64,000 nucleotides of DNA from Pleurostoma richardsiae (GCA_030052745.1 JANBVO010000033.1:248001-312000), one strand, 5' to 3'. Shown: positions 52,572 through 64,000, counted from the stretch's first letter. Notes: generated by a model not told the origin, from the letters alone. Numbers and translations: made by a program.

Positions 52572-53619
52572 TGTCCCGAAACTTGAGAAGAGTGAACGGC
52601 TCAGAAGAATATAGGGGCAAAATAGGTCAGGGAAGGAAGCCCCAGTGATGAGATTCGCACTTCGTGTTTGGAGGATTGAAAAGACGACGAACGGAGGCAC
52701 GAAAAGACTCGGGGTTGATCACACTTATGCAGAATGCTCTCGGGCATGAAGGAGCAGAAGCGGCGCAGCATAGCGGCGGGACGAGTGTGCCTGACACCAA
52801 CCTTCGTCAACATGGCGCAGCACGGTCAACGACCGCACCTCTTGCAACCGTCCTCTGGCCCCCGACTGAGTCAAAGCCGTGTCCACAAGTCACAACACAC
52901 GGTGTGGCAGAGCCCGGGTGAAAAACGGCTTCCATGGCCAACGAACTCTCCCCGGTTCTCTACAGCTGACGTCCGTGCCGCCGCCACGTCATCCTGAGTC
53001 TGTCGGCAAAGCGGCTGACTCGGCCATTTCGCCCAGTACCCGTTCCCAGCCACTTCTGCACGCTCCGACGACAAGGATCATCGTCACGATCGAGCAGTGA
53101 GGTGATGAAGTACTCTCCCTTCGTAGGACAAGTAGCGATACCGTGCCCCTTCAAACTCTTGCGCCACGCGTTGCGGCGGCGACGATGGCCGTACACCGAG
53201 ACGCGGTAGCGACGCGGAGAAAAGTCTTAGATACCAGTGTTCCGCGCATGTCCAGCACGCTGATCAACCAGCCACGCTGCACAGTCGAGCACGACCGGCG
53301 CAGGGAGGCACAGCCCAGACTCACGCATCCTGCCTCTCCAGGTGGGCCATCCAGAAGCCGGATCGTGGCTGGTCCAGTAAGCGAGTCCGGCTTCGGCCAC
53401 AAGGGCGCCGCCCCCTTGTTTTACGCCTGTCACTGTATGGACGGACGACTGGCCGTCGACGCACCTGCATTCGTGCGGACAGTCACTCGTCACCACCTAT
53501 GCCGTGTGTTCTCTTTCGTCGCCCTCCCTCTCCGCGTGAGTTTGGCGGTGGTTCTGTCTTGCCTGTACCGAGGCGAGCGCCTCGCGTTGGCTGCACTGGA
53601 CGTGCGCTGATGCTTGCTA
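52572..53619. other. No supported gene
   Basis: Competing GC-rich frames occur on both strands. It is presumed to hold the promoters of the divergent neighbours. Confidence 0.45.
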
Positions 53620-53679
53620 ACATTTTCTTTCTTTTCTTTTTTTCCTTCTTTTCTTGTCATTTCGTTTATTTGTCTATTC
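53620..53679 (+). promoter_or_regulatory. Pyrimidine-rich tract before a C2H2 gene
   Basis: About 50 bases of almost pure C/T (ttttctttcttttctttttt) run up to the ATG at 53680. CT-rich tracts mark transcription starts in many filamentous fungi. Confidence 0.5.
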
Positions 53680-54979
<1,300 letters not shown>

Positions 54980-55129
54980 CAGCCGGCAGCTCATTACACA
55001 AGGCGGGTTTCACCATGCGTCATGATTTCGGAGGCGCTGTTCAGGTCTTCTGTTCATGGAGGGCACAAAAGAAAAGGAGCCGGCTGGCGTTGTTTGTAGC
55101 TAACCGCAGCGTTTCACCGCACCACCATA

Positions 55130-55559
55130 ATGCTGTAAGAACTATTCTATTCTTGGACCCGGTATCTCCAAGTCAAATTTTCGCGGAGGTCAAGGGTCGG
55201 TCGAGCTTGAACCATGTGAAAAGAAAAATCAAGGGGACTTCACCCAGCACGACGTTGTCATCATCGCTGAAAGTGAAACTACGTACACGTCCAAGAACTC
55301 TGGATCGCCTTTTTCCCTTGTGATTCACGTATCAGCCACTGCCGAGGAGCACGTCGACAGCGAACATGTGCCGAGGCAGCGGCGGCGAAACCAGAACGGA
55401 GTCCGTCGGCGAGGAAAGACTGCCGAATTCATGATTCAGGACCACTGCCGCGAAGCCGTCGACGACTTAGCGAGACGAACGCAGGCTCCGATACAGCCTC
55501 TCAGCGCAGCTGGGAGGCAGGCGAGAATGTGCGACCAGAAGTGCTGTGACCTGTTTTAA
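55130..55559 (+). other. Open frame without ATG, possible exon
   Basis: A frame of about 140 codons reads NYSILGPGISKSNFRGGQGS, then VELEPCEKKNQGDFTQHDVV, ESETTYTSKNSG and a basic PRQRRRNQNGVRRRGK, ending CDQKCCDLF. Its composition is more protein-like than that of neighbouring frames. It has no ATG, and no splice partner was found. It could be an exon of a gene whose start I cannot place, or a relic. Confidence 0.3.
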
Positions 55560-55998
55560 ACAGGGATGGATGTATATACAGCTGCGCTGCGTTCTGGGCC
55601 GTTCCTCTCCTACCATACTGCACAGGTCCTAATTAATCAGAACACCGAACACCCAGGGCTCCTTCTTCCAAGCCTGACCCAGGGAGCCCTGCTGGGCGGC
55701 ACCTGAGGTCGGAAAGTGCGGAGAGTAGTGTACCTGCCGGGTACACCATCAATCGTTTCGGCCAATCGACCTACGCGCCTCCCACCTCAACCGTCTGTTT
55801 CAAACTCTCGACACGTTAGCCCCGCCAGGAGAGGGAGGGATGCGCGCTATGCCACAGCGGCGGGGCACTCGAAAACAAACGACCAGCGGCGCGTGTGGAA
55901 AAGGTGGCCGCCGCGGCTACGTGGAGGCCTTGTGCGCGTCCACGAGACCTCCGGCTCTGCTGTTCACGCGTGCCACGCGACTCGAGGAGCTCCGGGGT

Positions 55999-56005
55999 CT
56001 ATAAA
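55999..56005 (+). promoter_or_regulatory. TATA box of the second DUF7082 gene
   Basis: A canonical tataaaa lies 93 bases before the ATG at 56098, in a stretch otherwise free of genes (55560-56097). Confidence 0.6.
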
Positions 56006-56097
56006 AACTCTTCTGCCCCGCCTGCATCACCACCTGAGACGCAGATATCCAGCGTCCCAACACCCTGCAGCTCTGCCTAGCCGTCTCCTTGTCTGCC

Positions 56098-56913
56098 ATG
56101 TCTGCCGTCCATAATTCTCGGTGCTCCTCAGCGACACCGCTGCCAGTGTCGGATCGGGCCCCGCAGTTCGTACAAACGCTGAATATTTCGGGCACTGTCC
56201 TGAGGTACACGGCAGAGCTTCGTGTCAACGGTGATCTCAGGAGCATGACCCAGCGCTGGTCCAAGGAGGAGAGGGACAACAAGCGGCGGATCGTCATGTT
56301 CGCGAGCGTGCAGACGGGCCATCAGCTGACCGTCACGCCCAGCGCAGTTAGCGTCAACCACCGGCCGCCGGGTGGGATCTTCATCAGCTGCATCCGGCGG
56401 GCCGACTGCAACGATGCCATCTTCACCTTGACAGACATAATCCGACTGTCCGAGCGGCTGCTCGTACCGGCCGACATGGAGTTCGATGGCGGGGAAAAGA
56501 GCCATATCTGCTCCGTCCTCGCCCCCTTCAAGCCGCAGACTGTCTCTAGTACTGAGGAGTTCTTCGCAGTCATGACCGGCTTCGGCGAACCGAAGCCCTG
56601 CGGGATCGACCAGGACATCAACGTCTTCCCATGGGCGTCCCTGGGCGATGTCCTCAAGAGGATCGTGCGCTTATACAGCGTCCCGATGCCGCGGTTGATG
56701 CCTCTGACAACGCCTGGAGGCGGCACGCTCACTATGCCGACTGGCTCCATATCTGCCGCGCACGCCGCCGGCTCCATGCCGAGTTCGCGGTCACCATCAC
56801 ACGACGACCCCACACTACACGCTCCCCCCACAGGACGACGATCTCCGGACCATCGTGCTGATGTCAACCCTCGCCTCATGACAGGTCAGCCACGCGGCCT
56901 CCGAGGAGCGTGA
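56098..56913 (+). CDS. MedA-type DUF7082 regulator, copy 2
   Basis: 271 residues from ATG 56098 (MSAVHNSRCSS). Residues about 60-200 follow DUF7082: DNKRRIVMFASVQTGHQ, LTVTPSAVSVNHRPPGGIF, ISCIRRADCNDAIFTLT, IIRLSERLL, FKPQTVSS, FFAVMTGFGEPKP and INVFPWASLGDVLKRIV. Copy 1 shares TPLPVS near the N-terminus and the same domain-only layout, so both descend from one truncated ancestor or were truncated alike. The two differ at most positions. Copy 2 replaces the usual aromatic-acidic WADK with RRADC. The tail is Pro/His-rich. A role in developmental gene control is inferred only from MedA, whose family this is. Confidence 0.8.
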   Translation: MSAVHNSRCSSATPLPVSDRAPQFVQTLNISGTVLRYTAELRVNGDLRSMTQRWSKEERDNKRRIVMFASVQTGHQLTVTPSAVSVNHRPPGGIFISCIRRADCNDAIFTLTDIIRLSERLLVPADMEFDGGEKSHICSVLAPFKPQTVSSTEEFFAVMTGFGEPKPCGIDQDINVFPWASLGDVLKRIVRLYSVPMPRLMPLTTPGGGTLTMPTGSISAAHAAGSMPSSRSPSHDDPTLHAPPTGRRSPDHRADVNPRLMTGQPRGLRGA

Positions 56914-57512
56914 CCGACATCTACCCGTCGGCCACGCACGCTGCCGGCAGCGGCGCCGGCCAGCGGTACAATCGCGGTCACTGCAGTGCGCGCTCGGGGC
57001 TTCGGGATGAGGGGTGCGGGTGACTACGACGGCTCTGTACCGGATAGCGCAGGAATATGTAGTGAAACCTACGACGGCCATGGGCATTGGTCCACATAGT
57101 GTTTACCTCGTGCCTCTCTGAGAAGGTTATGGAGCTGGAGGTTTTCGTCAGGCATTGGTTCTAAACCTGTCTTTGTGTTTTTAGAGAGTCATAGTTTGTG
57201 AACGGATCTGTTCGCCGCTTAACACGTTGTCTTCGGGACCATGAGCGCGGTCGTGGTTCGACCGGCCAGATGCTCTCGTGTTCTTCCTACGTCTGTCAAG
57301 TGCAAGTAGAGATGCATCAGCTCGTTCCAGATGCATAGTCACACTGAAGGCCAGATGAAGAATCGAACGTGGAGGGACTTCTGAGGGCGCAGGCCGTGAC
57401 GCCGGAGCGAATTCTATACTACCTATCCCAGGGCGCCAGTAGATTTCTGTTGTCGCGTCCTTTATGTCCACGAGGCGCAGTTGGCCAAGGAGGACTTCAG
57501 AATAGTTGGTGG
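56914..57512. other. No supported gene
   Basis: No domain or splice series was found between the DUF7082 gene and the convergent F-box-like gene. Confidence 0.45.
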
Positions 57513-59405
57513 CTACCGGACGACTATGAGCGGCACCACCAGCGACTTGGTGCGTTTCCCGTGGCTGCTAGCGCGGCCGCGGGCTGCCCGCCTGCCACAC
57601 TGCCGGTCCAGCTTCGCCAGTACGGCCGCCTGCGCCTGTCGCAGCGCGGTCGCTCTCGCCACGGAGTCCTCCGCGAGCAGCCTATACCTGTCCTCCTGCT
57701 CGAGGTTGCGCTGCACCCCTGTCGGCTCGTCTCCGCCTGACCCGCCGACGCCGCCTGTCTCCCGGACTATGACTGCAGCGGCGGCCGCTTTCGACTCGTC
57801 TCGCCGCGCCGCCTTGTAGGCGACGCCAGAAACTCTACGCTGCGAGACGTACACCTCACGGCCGTGTCGGAGCTGCCTGTGGCGCACGTCGGCCTTCTCA
57901 TGACGCCTCAGTAGACCTTGTTCTTGTTTGGGATGCCACGGCTTCCGCATTCGACGACGCCTCCTCGTATTCTTCTCTGCGATGACACTCTCGCTCGCGC
58001 CCTCCACGACGGCATCTGTCCCAGGGCTGGACCCGACGCCCACGTACTCAGCCAGTTCGTCGACGTCCAGGTCAAGCAGGTCCTTGCTCGTGGATGTGGC
58101 CGCGGCGATTGACTCGAACTCGTCGCTGTGCATGGCCACTGGCGTCTCAGGGACGCGAGCCTCCGGGCTGCCACCGCGGACGGGCGGTGCGAGCACTTCG
58201 TCCCAGCGGCCACCGCCGAACAGCGCGACCTCCTCGAAGCCGAACTCGCGCACGGAGCCCCGGTGACGGCCCACCAGGTCTGCCATCTGCGGCGCCGTCA
58301 CGGCCGCGTTGCACAGCTGCAGGTAGCGCAGTTTTGGAAAGATTATGGGCTTCCTGGCCGGCCTGAGAGGCAGGGGCGTCACGGGCGAGGTCGCATCGTT
58401 TGAGAGCGTGATGCTGCGCGAGGGCGCGTCCAGAGGGGCTTCTGGCAGCGCGAGGGGCCTCGCCAGGGGCCAGGGCCCTTTGACGCTGCCAAGCCAGGCG
58501 AAGGTCAGCGTCTCGAGCTGCGGGGCGAACTGCCGGATGTAGTCTCCGATGATCCGAAGCTGGTCGAGCCCGGGTGACGGCCCGTGGAAGTCCCACGAGT
58601 CGACGGAGATGTGGAGGTGGCGGATCTGCTTCCATCGCTTCCCGGCAGACGGCAGGCAGCCGAAGCCGTGGACGTAGCGGAGGTAGCTGAAGGCGGCAGG
58701 ATGGACCGACAGAGAGAGCGTGGCCAGCCTGGTCATCGGGGCTCTCTCCAGCGCGATGCGCAAGCTGATCAGCGCATAGTCGACGATGTCCCGGCGGTAT
58801 CTCTCGCGCGGATTTTGCCCGGGGGTTCTGACGGTCAGGTGCCGGACGTTGGGCAGATGCTTTATGGCGTTGATGAAGGACGGCACGTTGGTGGCCGCGT
58901 GGAACAGCGGCGGGTACTGCTGCGTGAGGATGTCCCCAAGCTCGGTGTCGCCGTATCTTGGTCTTTCCCGCACGGAAGCTGCGGACGTGTGCGGGGTGTA
59001 GAGGTAGCTGATCTCGTGGCCCGTTGACGGATGTATCAACGGGGGCAGGAAGGTCGCCTCTGAGTGTGGAAAGTAGAAAGTCAAGTGCTCGACGTGATGG
59101 CCGATCCTGGACAATGCCCGGATCCTGCAGGGCTTGGTGAAGGCGTTCGCCGTGAAGGTCAGGTGCGTTCGCGTGAACAGTTGCTTCGTATAAAGGCTGC
59201 AGGAGGCCGAGCTCGTGAGCCTGACAGAGCAGATGTCCTCTTTAGCCAGGAGGCTCAGGAGCTTCTCACGGATGCGTTCCTCCTGCCACAGACAGGAGAG
59301 GGTATGTGGCCCACATGCCATCTCTGTGGCCTCTCTGTGACTGCAGACGGACAGCTTCGGCAGTGCATGAGGTCTTTCAGACACTGAGGTTGTTAATAGA
59401 GCCAT
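57513..59405 (-). CDS. Conserved ascomycete F-box-like protein
   Basis: The frame is open from 59477, but a coding-strand TATAAA at 59491-59486 makes the ATG at 59405 (MALLTTSVSE) the better start, giving 630 residues. The family order is clear: REKLLSLLAKEDICSVRL, then IGHHVEHLTFYFPHSEATFL, QQYPPLFHAATNVPSFINA, RYRRDIVDYALISLRIALER, HPAAFSYLRYV, RWKQIRHLHIS and FPKLRYLQLCNA. This large protein is present in most ascomycetes, and its role, probably substrate recognition, is not established. The Ala/Arg-rich C-terminal third (YKAARRDESKAAAAAVIV) is a low-complexity extension. The domain region is intact. Confidence 0.8.
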   Translation of the reverse strand: MALLTTSVSERPHALPKLSVCSHREATEMACGPHTLSCLWQEERIREKLLSLLAKEDICSVRLTSSASCSLYTKQLFTRTHLTFTANAFTKPCRIRALSRIGHHVEHLTFYFPHSEATFLPPLIHPSTGHEISYLYTPHTSAASVRERPRYGDTELGDILTQQYPPLFHAATNVPSFINAIKHLPNVRHLTVRTPGQNPRERYRRDIVDYALISLRIALERAPMTRLATLSLSVHPAAFSYLRYVHGFGCLPSAGKRWKQIRHLHISVDSWDFHGPSPGLDQLRIIGDYIRQFAPQLETLTFAWLGSVKGPWPLARPLALPEAPLDAPSRSITLSNDATSPVTPLPLRPARKPIIFPKLRYLQLCNAAVTAPQMADLVGRHRGSVREFGFEEVALFGGGRWDEVLAPPVRGGSPEARVPETPVAMHSDEFESIAAATSTSKDLLDLDVDELAEYVGVGSSPGTDAVVEGASESVIAEKNTRRRRRMRKPWHPKQEQGLLRRHEKADVRHRQLRHGREVYVSQRRVSGVAYKAARRDESKAAAAAVIVRETGGVGGSGGDEPTGVQRNLEQEDRYRLLAEDSVARATALRQAQAAVLAKLDRQCGRRAARGRASSHGKRTKSLVVPLIVVR

Positions 59406-59485
59406 CTCCTTCTCGAAGTCTGAATCTAAAAGCAAGCGGTGCCAGCCTAGCATAGGAGAGTGTACAAACGATAGCATGCACGTCG

Positions 59486-59491
59486 TTTATA
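59486..59491 (-). promoter_or_regulatory. TATA box of the F-box-like gene
   Basis: TATAAA on the minus strand lies 82 bases before the ATG at 59405 but only about 9 bases before the alternative ATG at 59477, so it selects the shorter protein. Confidence 0.55.
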
Positions 59492-59499
59492 CCCGCCAG

Positions 59500-60818
59500 C
59501 TCTGGCATCTGGCGTTGCATCGCTCAGAGGCCGGAATCGAGTGGCTGTGGGTGAACCGACCCACGGACATGCAGAAGGTAGACACGAGAGACCCGCGCCG
59601 GGCGGCGTCGACCGCGTCCGGCCATCTTTGTTGCCCAGAGGCCGTGGAGACGGCGCTGCAGCTGCAGGCGGTCCTATCGGCTGCTGCCAGCCAGTGGAAG
59701 GAGCGAAGATGGGCAACGCTACTGCGAGGAGCACATGCGGGCACCATACCATCGAAGAAAAGTGGTGGCAGGTCAGGCAGAAACTGACACCACGGTCCGC
59801 CGGACACGCGCATCCACACTCCAAGCCGGACGGCGCGCTATCGCAGTGGCTGGCTGGCGATCAGAAGAATCCATAGGCGGAGAGATGATCTTGGCACCAT
59901 CCAACTTTCGAAGCTGGAGCCACCCTTCCTAATCCGTGTCGCTGTCCTCTGCACTGTAGCTCGCTCAATGCCTGACCCCAGTGCGCCCACTTGGTTGCCT
60001 GACCTTGATACGGCCAAGCCGGGTCTGTCCTCGACCTATCATCCGCTGCTGCGATGGCGACGGGATGTACGGCTGACTAAGCCAGCCAGAGCGTGCACGG
60101 ATCACAAGGGGGTACACCCACTTGTGGCCCGTGCGTCTTCGCTTCACCCGTAGTGATGGCTAACGACCCTACCGCCCATCGTGAATCCCTACGCTAACTC
60201 GTATCAAATGCTGGCGAACCTGAGGATGCGGTAGGAGTTGAAACTCTGAACTGAGAAGGTGTTGGTATTTCTTCATACACTATCTAAGAGATCTACAACT
60301 AATTTGTAGCTGGAGATGCTCCCTAACAGCCTAGCGTCAGGAGCGACTGCCCACCTGACAGTCACTCCTGTAGCACTTCTACCTATAGGCAGATACACGT
60401 GGTCGTTGGGTTCGACTGTGGGTAGCTAGTACTGCCGTTGCCGATTCGGATGGCCTCGGCTGTCTGTCGACCGGGCCACGGCCTTTGTGGCTTTGCTAAT
60501 ATGCGTGCACTCCTCGGCTGCGGCCGGTCGTCTGTTCCGGGGGCGGCAGACTCCAGACGAGTCTGCCGGCACGACGTCGTGCCCACGGCGGATGAACCGT
60601 GGGAGGCGTCTTCGGTGGGCACAGGGCGGAGTGGTCTATTGGCCGTAGTCGACCCGTCTCAGGTTCACATGCAAGGATCAAACCGCGCGCAGACCCGAGA
60701 TAGCTAGCTCAGTCCCAAGTGCATATACATGGTCTGCTCCCCCCGGTGTTGCTCCAAGATTCGTCCCTCAAACTCTACATGAACTTGCATTGGGAATTCT
60801 GCAAAGCTCACGCCCGTG
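59500..60818. other. No supported gene
   Basis: Many short GC-rich frames; none with a motif or splice pair. Confidence 0.45.
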
Positions 60819-61968
60819 ATGGACGACTTCTCGAGGTACGTCGCTTAGTCGTAGACAATGGCGCTACTAGATAGAATGGCGGCGACGGTCTGACCAGCAC
60901 AGCAAACCTCACCCGGCGGCCTTTACCGTCAGCGTCGGGGGGAAGCCGTTTACGATCCACACGGACGTCCTGGACAAAAGCTCTCCGCTCCGCACCTCGC
61001 GTCGCGAACTGGAAGAGACATTTCTTCCTCACTACTCGCCCGAAGCATTCGGCCACGTTCAAAAATACCTCTATCGTGGCGTGTTCCAACCGTCTCTCGT
61101 GCCTCTCGAAATAATCGCGGAGATCGTCTTTCTCGCGTTGGCCCTTCGCCTCTGGGATCTCGCATCGGAGGGCTTCGTATTGGCCTTGGAGCACATGCCG
61201 GCGGTGGCTCTCCAGCTCGCCAACAATCTTGCCGAAGGGCTGCGACAGAAACTCCTGGGCGCCCTGACAGCAGTGTATCCGGTGGACGGGCGATTCGAGG
61301 TTTTCTGGGACGCTGCAGCACCTGGTGACCGCCCGTTCCTGCTGGAATGGGCCCGGGACTGGAGCCGCCAGCAGGAGAAGCCGACCTTCACGGCATACTG
61401 GGCATCCGTCCGAGCAGACATACGTTCCGAGTTTTTAATCCAAGGCTCGTCAGGTCCGGCAGGTCTGCTTGCGGGGCAAATTGGCGCGAGGCAGGAAGAG
61501 GAGCGCGAAGCGGAGGAGCCATGTCAGGACGTCGATCCCAGGCCGCCACCAGCGCCGGACGAGCCTGGCAGCATCGCACCAGGCTCCCCCCAAAGACGCC
61601 GAAGCACCCGAATCATGCGAAAGCCCTCTCAATACCAGTCGGATGAACGGTTGTCTGCAAGGCAGGCCCAGCATGCCATACACAAGACATCACCCGCTAG
61701 AGACAAGCCTTTCTCATGCTCAGTCTGTGGCAGGGGCTTCAACTTCAGCTCTAATCGTAATAAACATGAGATGGCACACGACGGGAAGAAGCGTTTCTCA
61801 TGCTCTATTTGTGGCAAGGCCTATATCTACAACGCCAGCCGTAGCAGACACGAGAAGACACATAAAGGGAAGCAGCCTTCCTTATGCGTTTTCTGTGGCA
61901 AGAGCTTTGCTAGAAAAGATAATCGTGATGTCCACACTAGGGAGGAGGATACGGACGCAGTCGTGTGA
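60819..61968 (+). CDS. BTB domain fused to C2H2 zinc fingers
   Basis: Exon 1 (60819-60835, MDDFS and two bases) and exon 2 (60903-61968) join across a 67-nt intron (gtacgt donor, ctgacc branch, gcacag acceptor), giving 360 residues. Residues about 8-100 form a BTB fold: FTVSVGGKPFTIHTDVLDKS, then PEAFGHVQKYLYRG and LRLWDLA. A disordered, acidic then basic linker (RRRSTRIMRKPSQ) follows. Two complete C2H2 fingers start near residues 279 and 306 (CSVCGRGFNFSSNRNKHEMAH; CSICGKAYIYNASRSRHEKT). A third (CVFCGKSFARKDNRDVH) lacks its last His. BTB-zinc finger proteins are typical of animals and rare in fungi. A transcriptional role is likely. Confidence 0.75.
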
Positions 61969-62941
61969 CGAGAAATACTTCAAGAGGACCACGTACAAAG
62001 AAAGCATTGAGGGCTCGTGCAGGCACGAGCGGATAAGAGTCACAAGGGTGTCAGAGCTGCTAGGTGTTTGAAGCAGGAATACAACTAGGCATCTGAGCAG
62101 CCGGATTTCTGATGACCGTCGGCGTGATCGAGGTCCCAATGAAGCGGGTTGGATATGTGTAATGGAGTCGACGGGGTCCATCGGTGTCCCTGTCTTGCTC
62201 GCTGCGTGATGTGGGTGATGGTAGGCGGGCGGTGGCGGGTTGGTGGCTGACGCAAACCGTAACCGTGAAGCAGACGGCAGAGGAGTGTCTGACTTGCTGA
62301 CGCGTGCCTGCCCAGGCTCGGCCAACCGGCTGCCGCCCGAGCCTCAGCCGCTGGCGGCAGAATGACCCAACTCGATGCGCGGCGTTGGGAACACGGAAGC
62401 ACAGATGCTGGCGTGTCGGGCGGCGGGCATGCAGCAGCCAGTGACGTTGACGGCTGGGGAAACCTGAAACGCCTGCTGCACATCGGAGGGGCCGCGGGGA
62501 CGATGAGTGCTCGCTCGCTCGCCTGATGCCCGTCGACGTGTTCCCCGGCTCCACCCAATGCCCCCTGCATGTCTCGGTTGTCAGTGCGCTGGATACCACA
62601 TCGGTACAATGGGTCGGCAGCGATGATGAGCCTTTCGATACGAGCCTATCGTGTCCACGCTCCAGGACTCGGCCGAGCGCGGTGGGCTCCGTTCCGGACC
62701 AGCAGCCTCACTCGCCTCGATCGACTGGCGTCTGCTGTCGCTGTCTGGTGCCTTGTGATTCTCGCCGTGGCGCCGTCGGCTGAGAAAACCTTGCTATGGC
62801 AGGTGAATAGGTGTCACTGCAGAACCCCCACCCCCTTTTTTTTTCCCCCTTCACCTCTGCCGTCGGATCGTCATGGCACCCGGCCCGTCGCGTGTAGGCT
62901 GAAAAACAAACACGGGTGGCTGGTCCGCGCCTCTGGTCGCG
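61969..62941. other. No supported gene
   Basis: Short competing frames. A C-run and T-run (acccccttttttttttcccc) lies at 62826-62850. Confidence 0.45.
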
Positions 62942-62947
62942 TATATA
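62942..62947 (+). promoter_or_regulatory. TATA box of the cyclin gene
   Basis: tatata followed by gg, 69 bases before the ATG at 63011. Confidence 0.5.
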
Positions 62948-63010
62948 GGCTCACGGTAATCGGCTCTCCTCTATCGCTTCGACCACGTCCTGTCGCTGCA
63001 CCTACACGCC

Positions 63011-63943
63011 ATGGCGCACATGACAGCGTCGAGTCACGGCATCGCTGAGCCGCTCTACGCTGAGGTACTGCAGCACATCTGCCGCCAACGGATCTCCGTG
63101 CACATGATCTACTGCCTGGCAAATGCCGCCAGAAACGTCGTCCAGTGCCAGGAGCATCTGAAGCCTCCTGACGAGCTGCCGCGCGACGGAGTAGCCCTGG
63201 GGCTGATACCGTTCCCAAACACACCCACACGGTACGCGGTCAAGGTCGAGACCAAGGTCGACTTGCCAACCGTCAAGGGCGACTTGCCAAGCCTCGAGGG
63301 CTTTGTCGCCCGGGTCGTTTGCAAGTCTCATGCCGGAGTCTCGACCCTGACGTACGCCTTGGTGTATCTCGAGCGCCTCAAGGCGTATCTGGGTCCCGGA
63401 GAGAAAGGCGTGCGATGCACAGCCCATCGCATCTTCTTGGTCTCGCTGATTCTCGCGTTCAAACACCCTAATGACGCTTGGAGGAAGAATAGCGATTGGG
63501 TGGACCTGAGCTTCTTTCCGAGATACAACTTGCGCTTCCGCCTGGACGAGGTCAACCGGATGGAGGGAGAACTGCTCGCCCTGCTGGAGTGGGATCTAGA
63601 CGTTCGCCTGGACGACTTCTGCCGGGAACTACAGTATCTCACAGGAGTCCTCGGCCAGACTCCCGATCGTCCGTGTGACTCGTCGGGCGGCACCCCTGTC
63701 GACCATGCCAGCCCTCCGTCCTCTTCTTGCTATGCGGGCTCTGATCCCGCCGCTGCCGCCACGGGCAACTCTTCAGATGACTGGTTCGCCCTGCCGCCTC
63801 CCCATCTTCTCCCGCCGCTGCTCCACGACGAACTTCACCCTGCCAGTCCTGACCGTCCAGCCTTTGCTGGAGAAGCAGGACTTGGACATTATCTTCTACG
63901 GTACGCGCATCACTCTAGTCTAGGCCCACCGGCGCTGTGCTAA
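63011..63943 (+). CDS. Pho80/Pcl-type cyclin
   Basis: 310 residues from ATG 63011 (MAHMTASSHG). A cyclin box at about 95-205 matches the Pcl/Pho80 family: LPSLEGFVARVVCKSHAGVS, TLTYALVYLERLKAYL, then GVRCTAHRIFLVSLILAFKH, WRKNSDWVDLS and LDEVNRMEGELLALLEWDL. These cyclins bind Pho85-type kinases to control phosphate response, polarity and the cell cycle. The AHRIFL helix, which contacts the kinase in this family, is intact. The N-terminus (YCLANAARNVVQCQE) resembles the usual pre-box helix. The C-terminus is Pro/Ser/His-rich and ends GPPALC. No intron is visible. After 63943 nothing further is supported. Confidence 0.8.
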   Translation: MAHMTASSHGIAEPLYAEVLQHICRQRISVHMIYCLANAARNVVQCQEHLKPPDELPRDGVALGLIPFPNTPTRYAVKVETKVDLPTVKGDLPSLEGFVARVVCKSHAGVSTLTYALVYLERLKAYLGPGEKGVRCTAHRIFLVSLILAFKHPNDAWRKNSDWVDLSFFPRYNLRFRLDEVNRMEGELLALLEWDLDVRLDDFCRELQYLTGVLGQTPDRPCDSSGGTPVDHASPPSSSCYAGSDPAAAATGNSSDDWFALPPPHLLPPLLHDELHPASPDRPAFAGEAGLGHYLLRYAHHSSLGPPALC

Positions 63944-64000
63944 AACAGGCAAGCAGCTCGGATGATGACTGCGGAGCATGGCCGGACGCGGAGGCGTCTG

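Noticed and set aside
53143-53610. 155-codon plus-strand frame before the C2H2 gene
   Set aside because: No motif, competing antisense frames, and the CT-rich tract places transcription start after it.
62060-62599. 179-codon minus-strand frame
   Set aside because: Composition is Ser/Arg/Pro-rich and an overlapping frame on the same strand is equally open; no motif.

Overview
The window comes from a filamentous ascomycete (Pezizomycotina). The genes carry short GT-AG introns of about 48-75 nt, with CTAAC- or CTGAC-like branch points just before the acceptor. Several protein families found almost only in these fungi are present: a HET domain, a 2EXR domain, DUF3716, DUF6914, DUF7082 (the MedA-type domain) and DUF8032. 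There are no operons, ribosome binding sites or other prokaryotic signals. Family names come from recognising sequence patterns; no search was run.

Layout. 0-5.6 kb: a coiled-coil gene, a 0.67-kb element with ~155-bp inverted arms, a helical two-exon gene, a diverged relative of the element, a three-exon membrane protein and a 2EXR protein. 5.6-11.5 kb: mostly decayed DNA with a methyltransferase pseudogene, a broken copy of an unrecognised family, a coactosin-like relic and two small genes. 11.9-20 kb: a divergent Gcn5 acetyltransferase, a large protein with a HicA-like C-terminus, a hypothetical protein and an F-box protein. 20-28 kb: a DUF8032 protein, a MedA-type DUF7082 protein, an RRM protein and an HMT1-type ABC transporter. 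28-43 kb: hypothetical genes, a five-finger C2H2 protein, an APH-fold kinase, a DUF6914 protein, a micro-gene with a GC-AG intron, a coiled-coil nuclear-looking protein and an F-box protein. 44-49.8 kb: a frameshifted HET-plus-zinc-finger locus and a tandem duplication carrying two DUF3716 genes and protein-kinase debris. 51-64 kb: a probably acylated MGCGIS protein, a four-finger C2H2 protein, a second DUF7082 protein, a conserved F-box-like protein, a BTB-plus-C2H2 fusion and a Pho80/Pcl-type cyclin.

How the genes may relate. Many intact genes resemble core regulators that ascomycetes normally hold as single, longer, well-conserved genes (Gcn5, MedA, an RRM protein, a DUF8032 protein, C2H2 factors, a Pcl cyclin). 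Here they are short or divergent, two DUF7082 copies occur 34 kb apart, and they sit among pseudogenes and repeats. I infer an accessory or fast-evolving region holding secondary copies of regulatory genes. That is an inference from family resemblance and context. Start codons and small introns were chosen by reading frame and consensus and have no transcript support.
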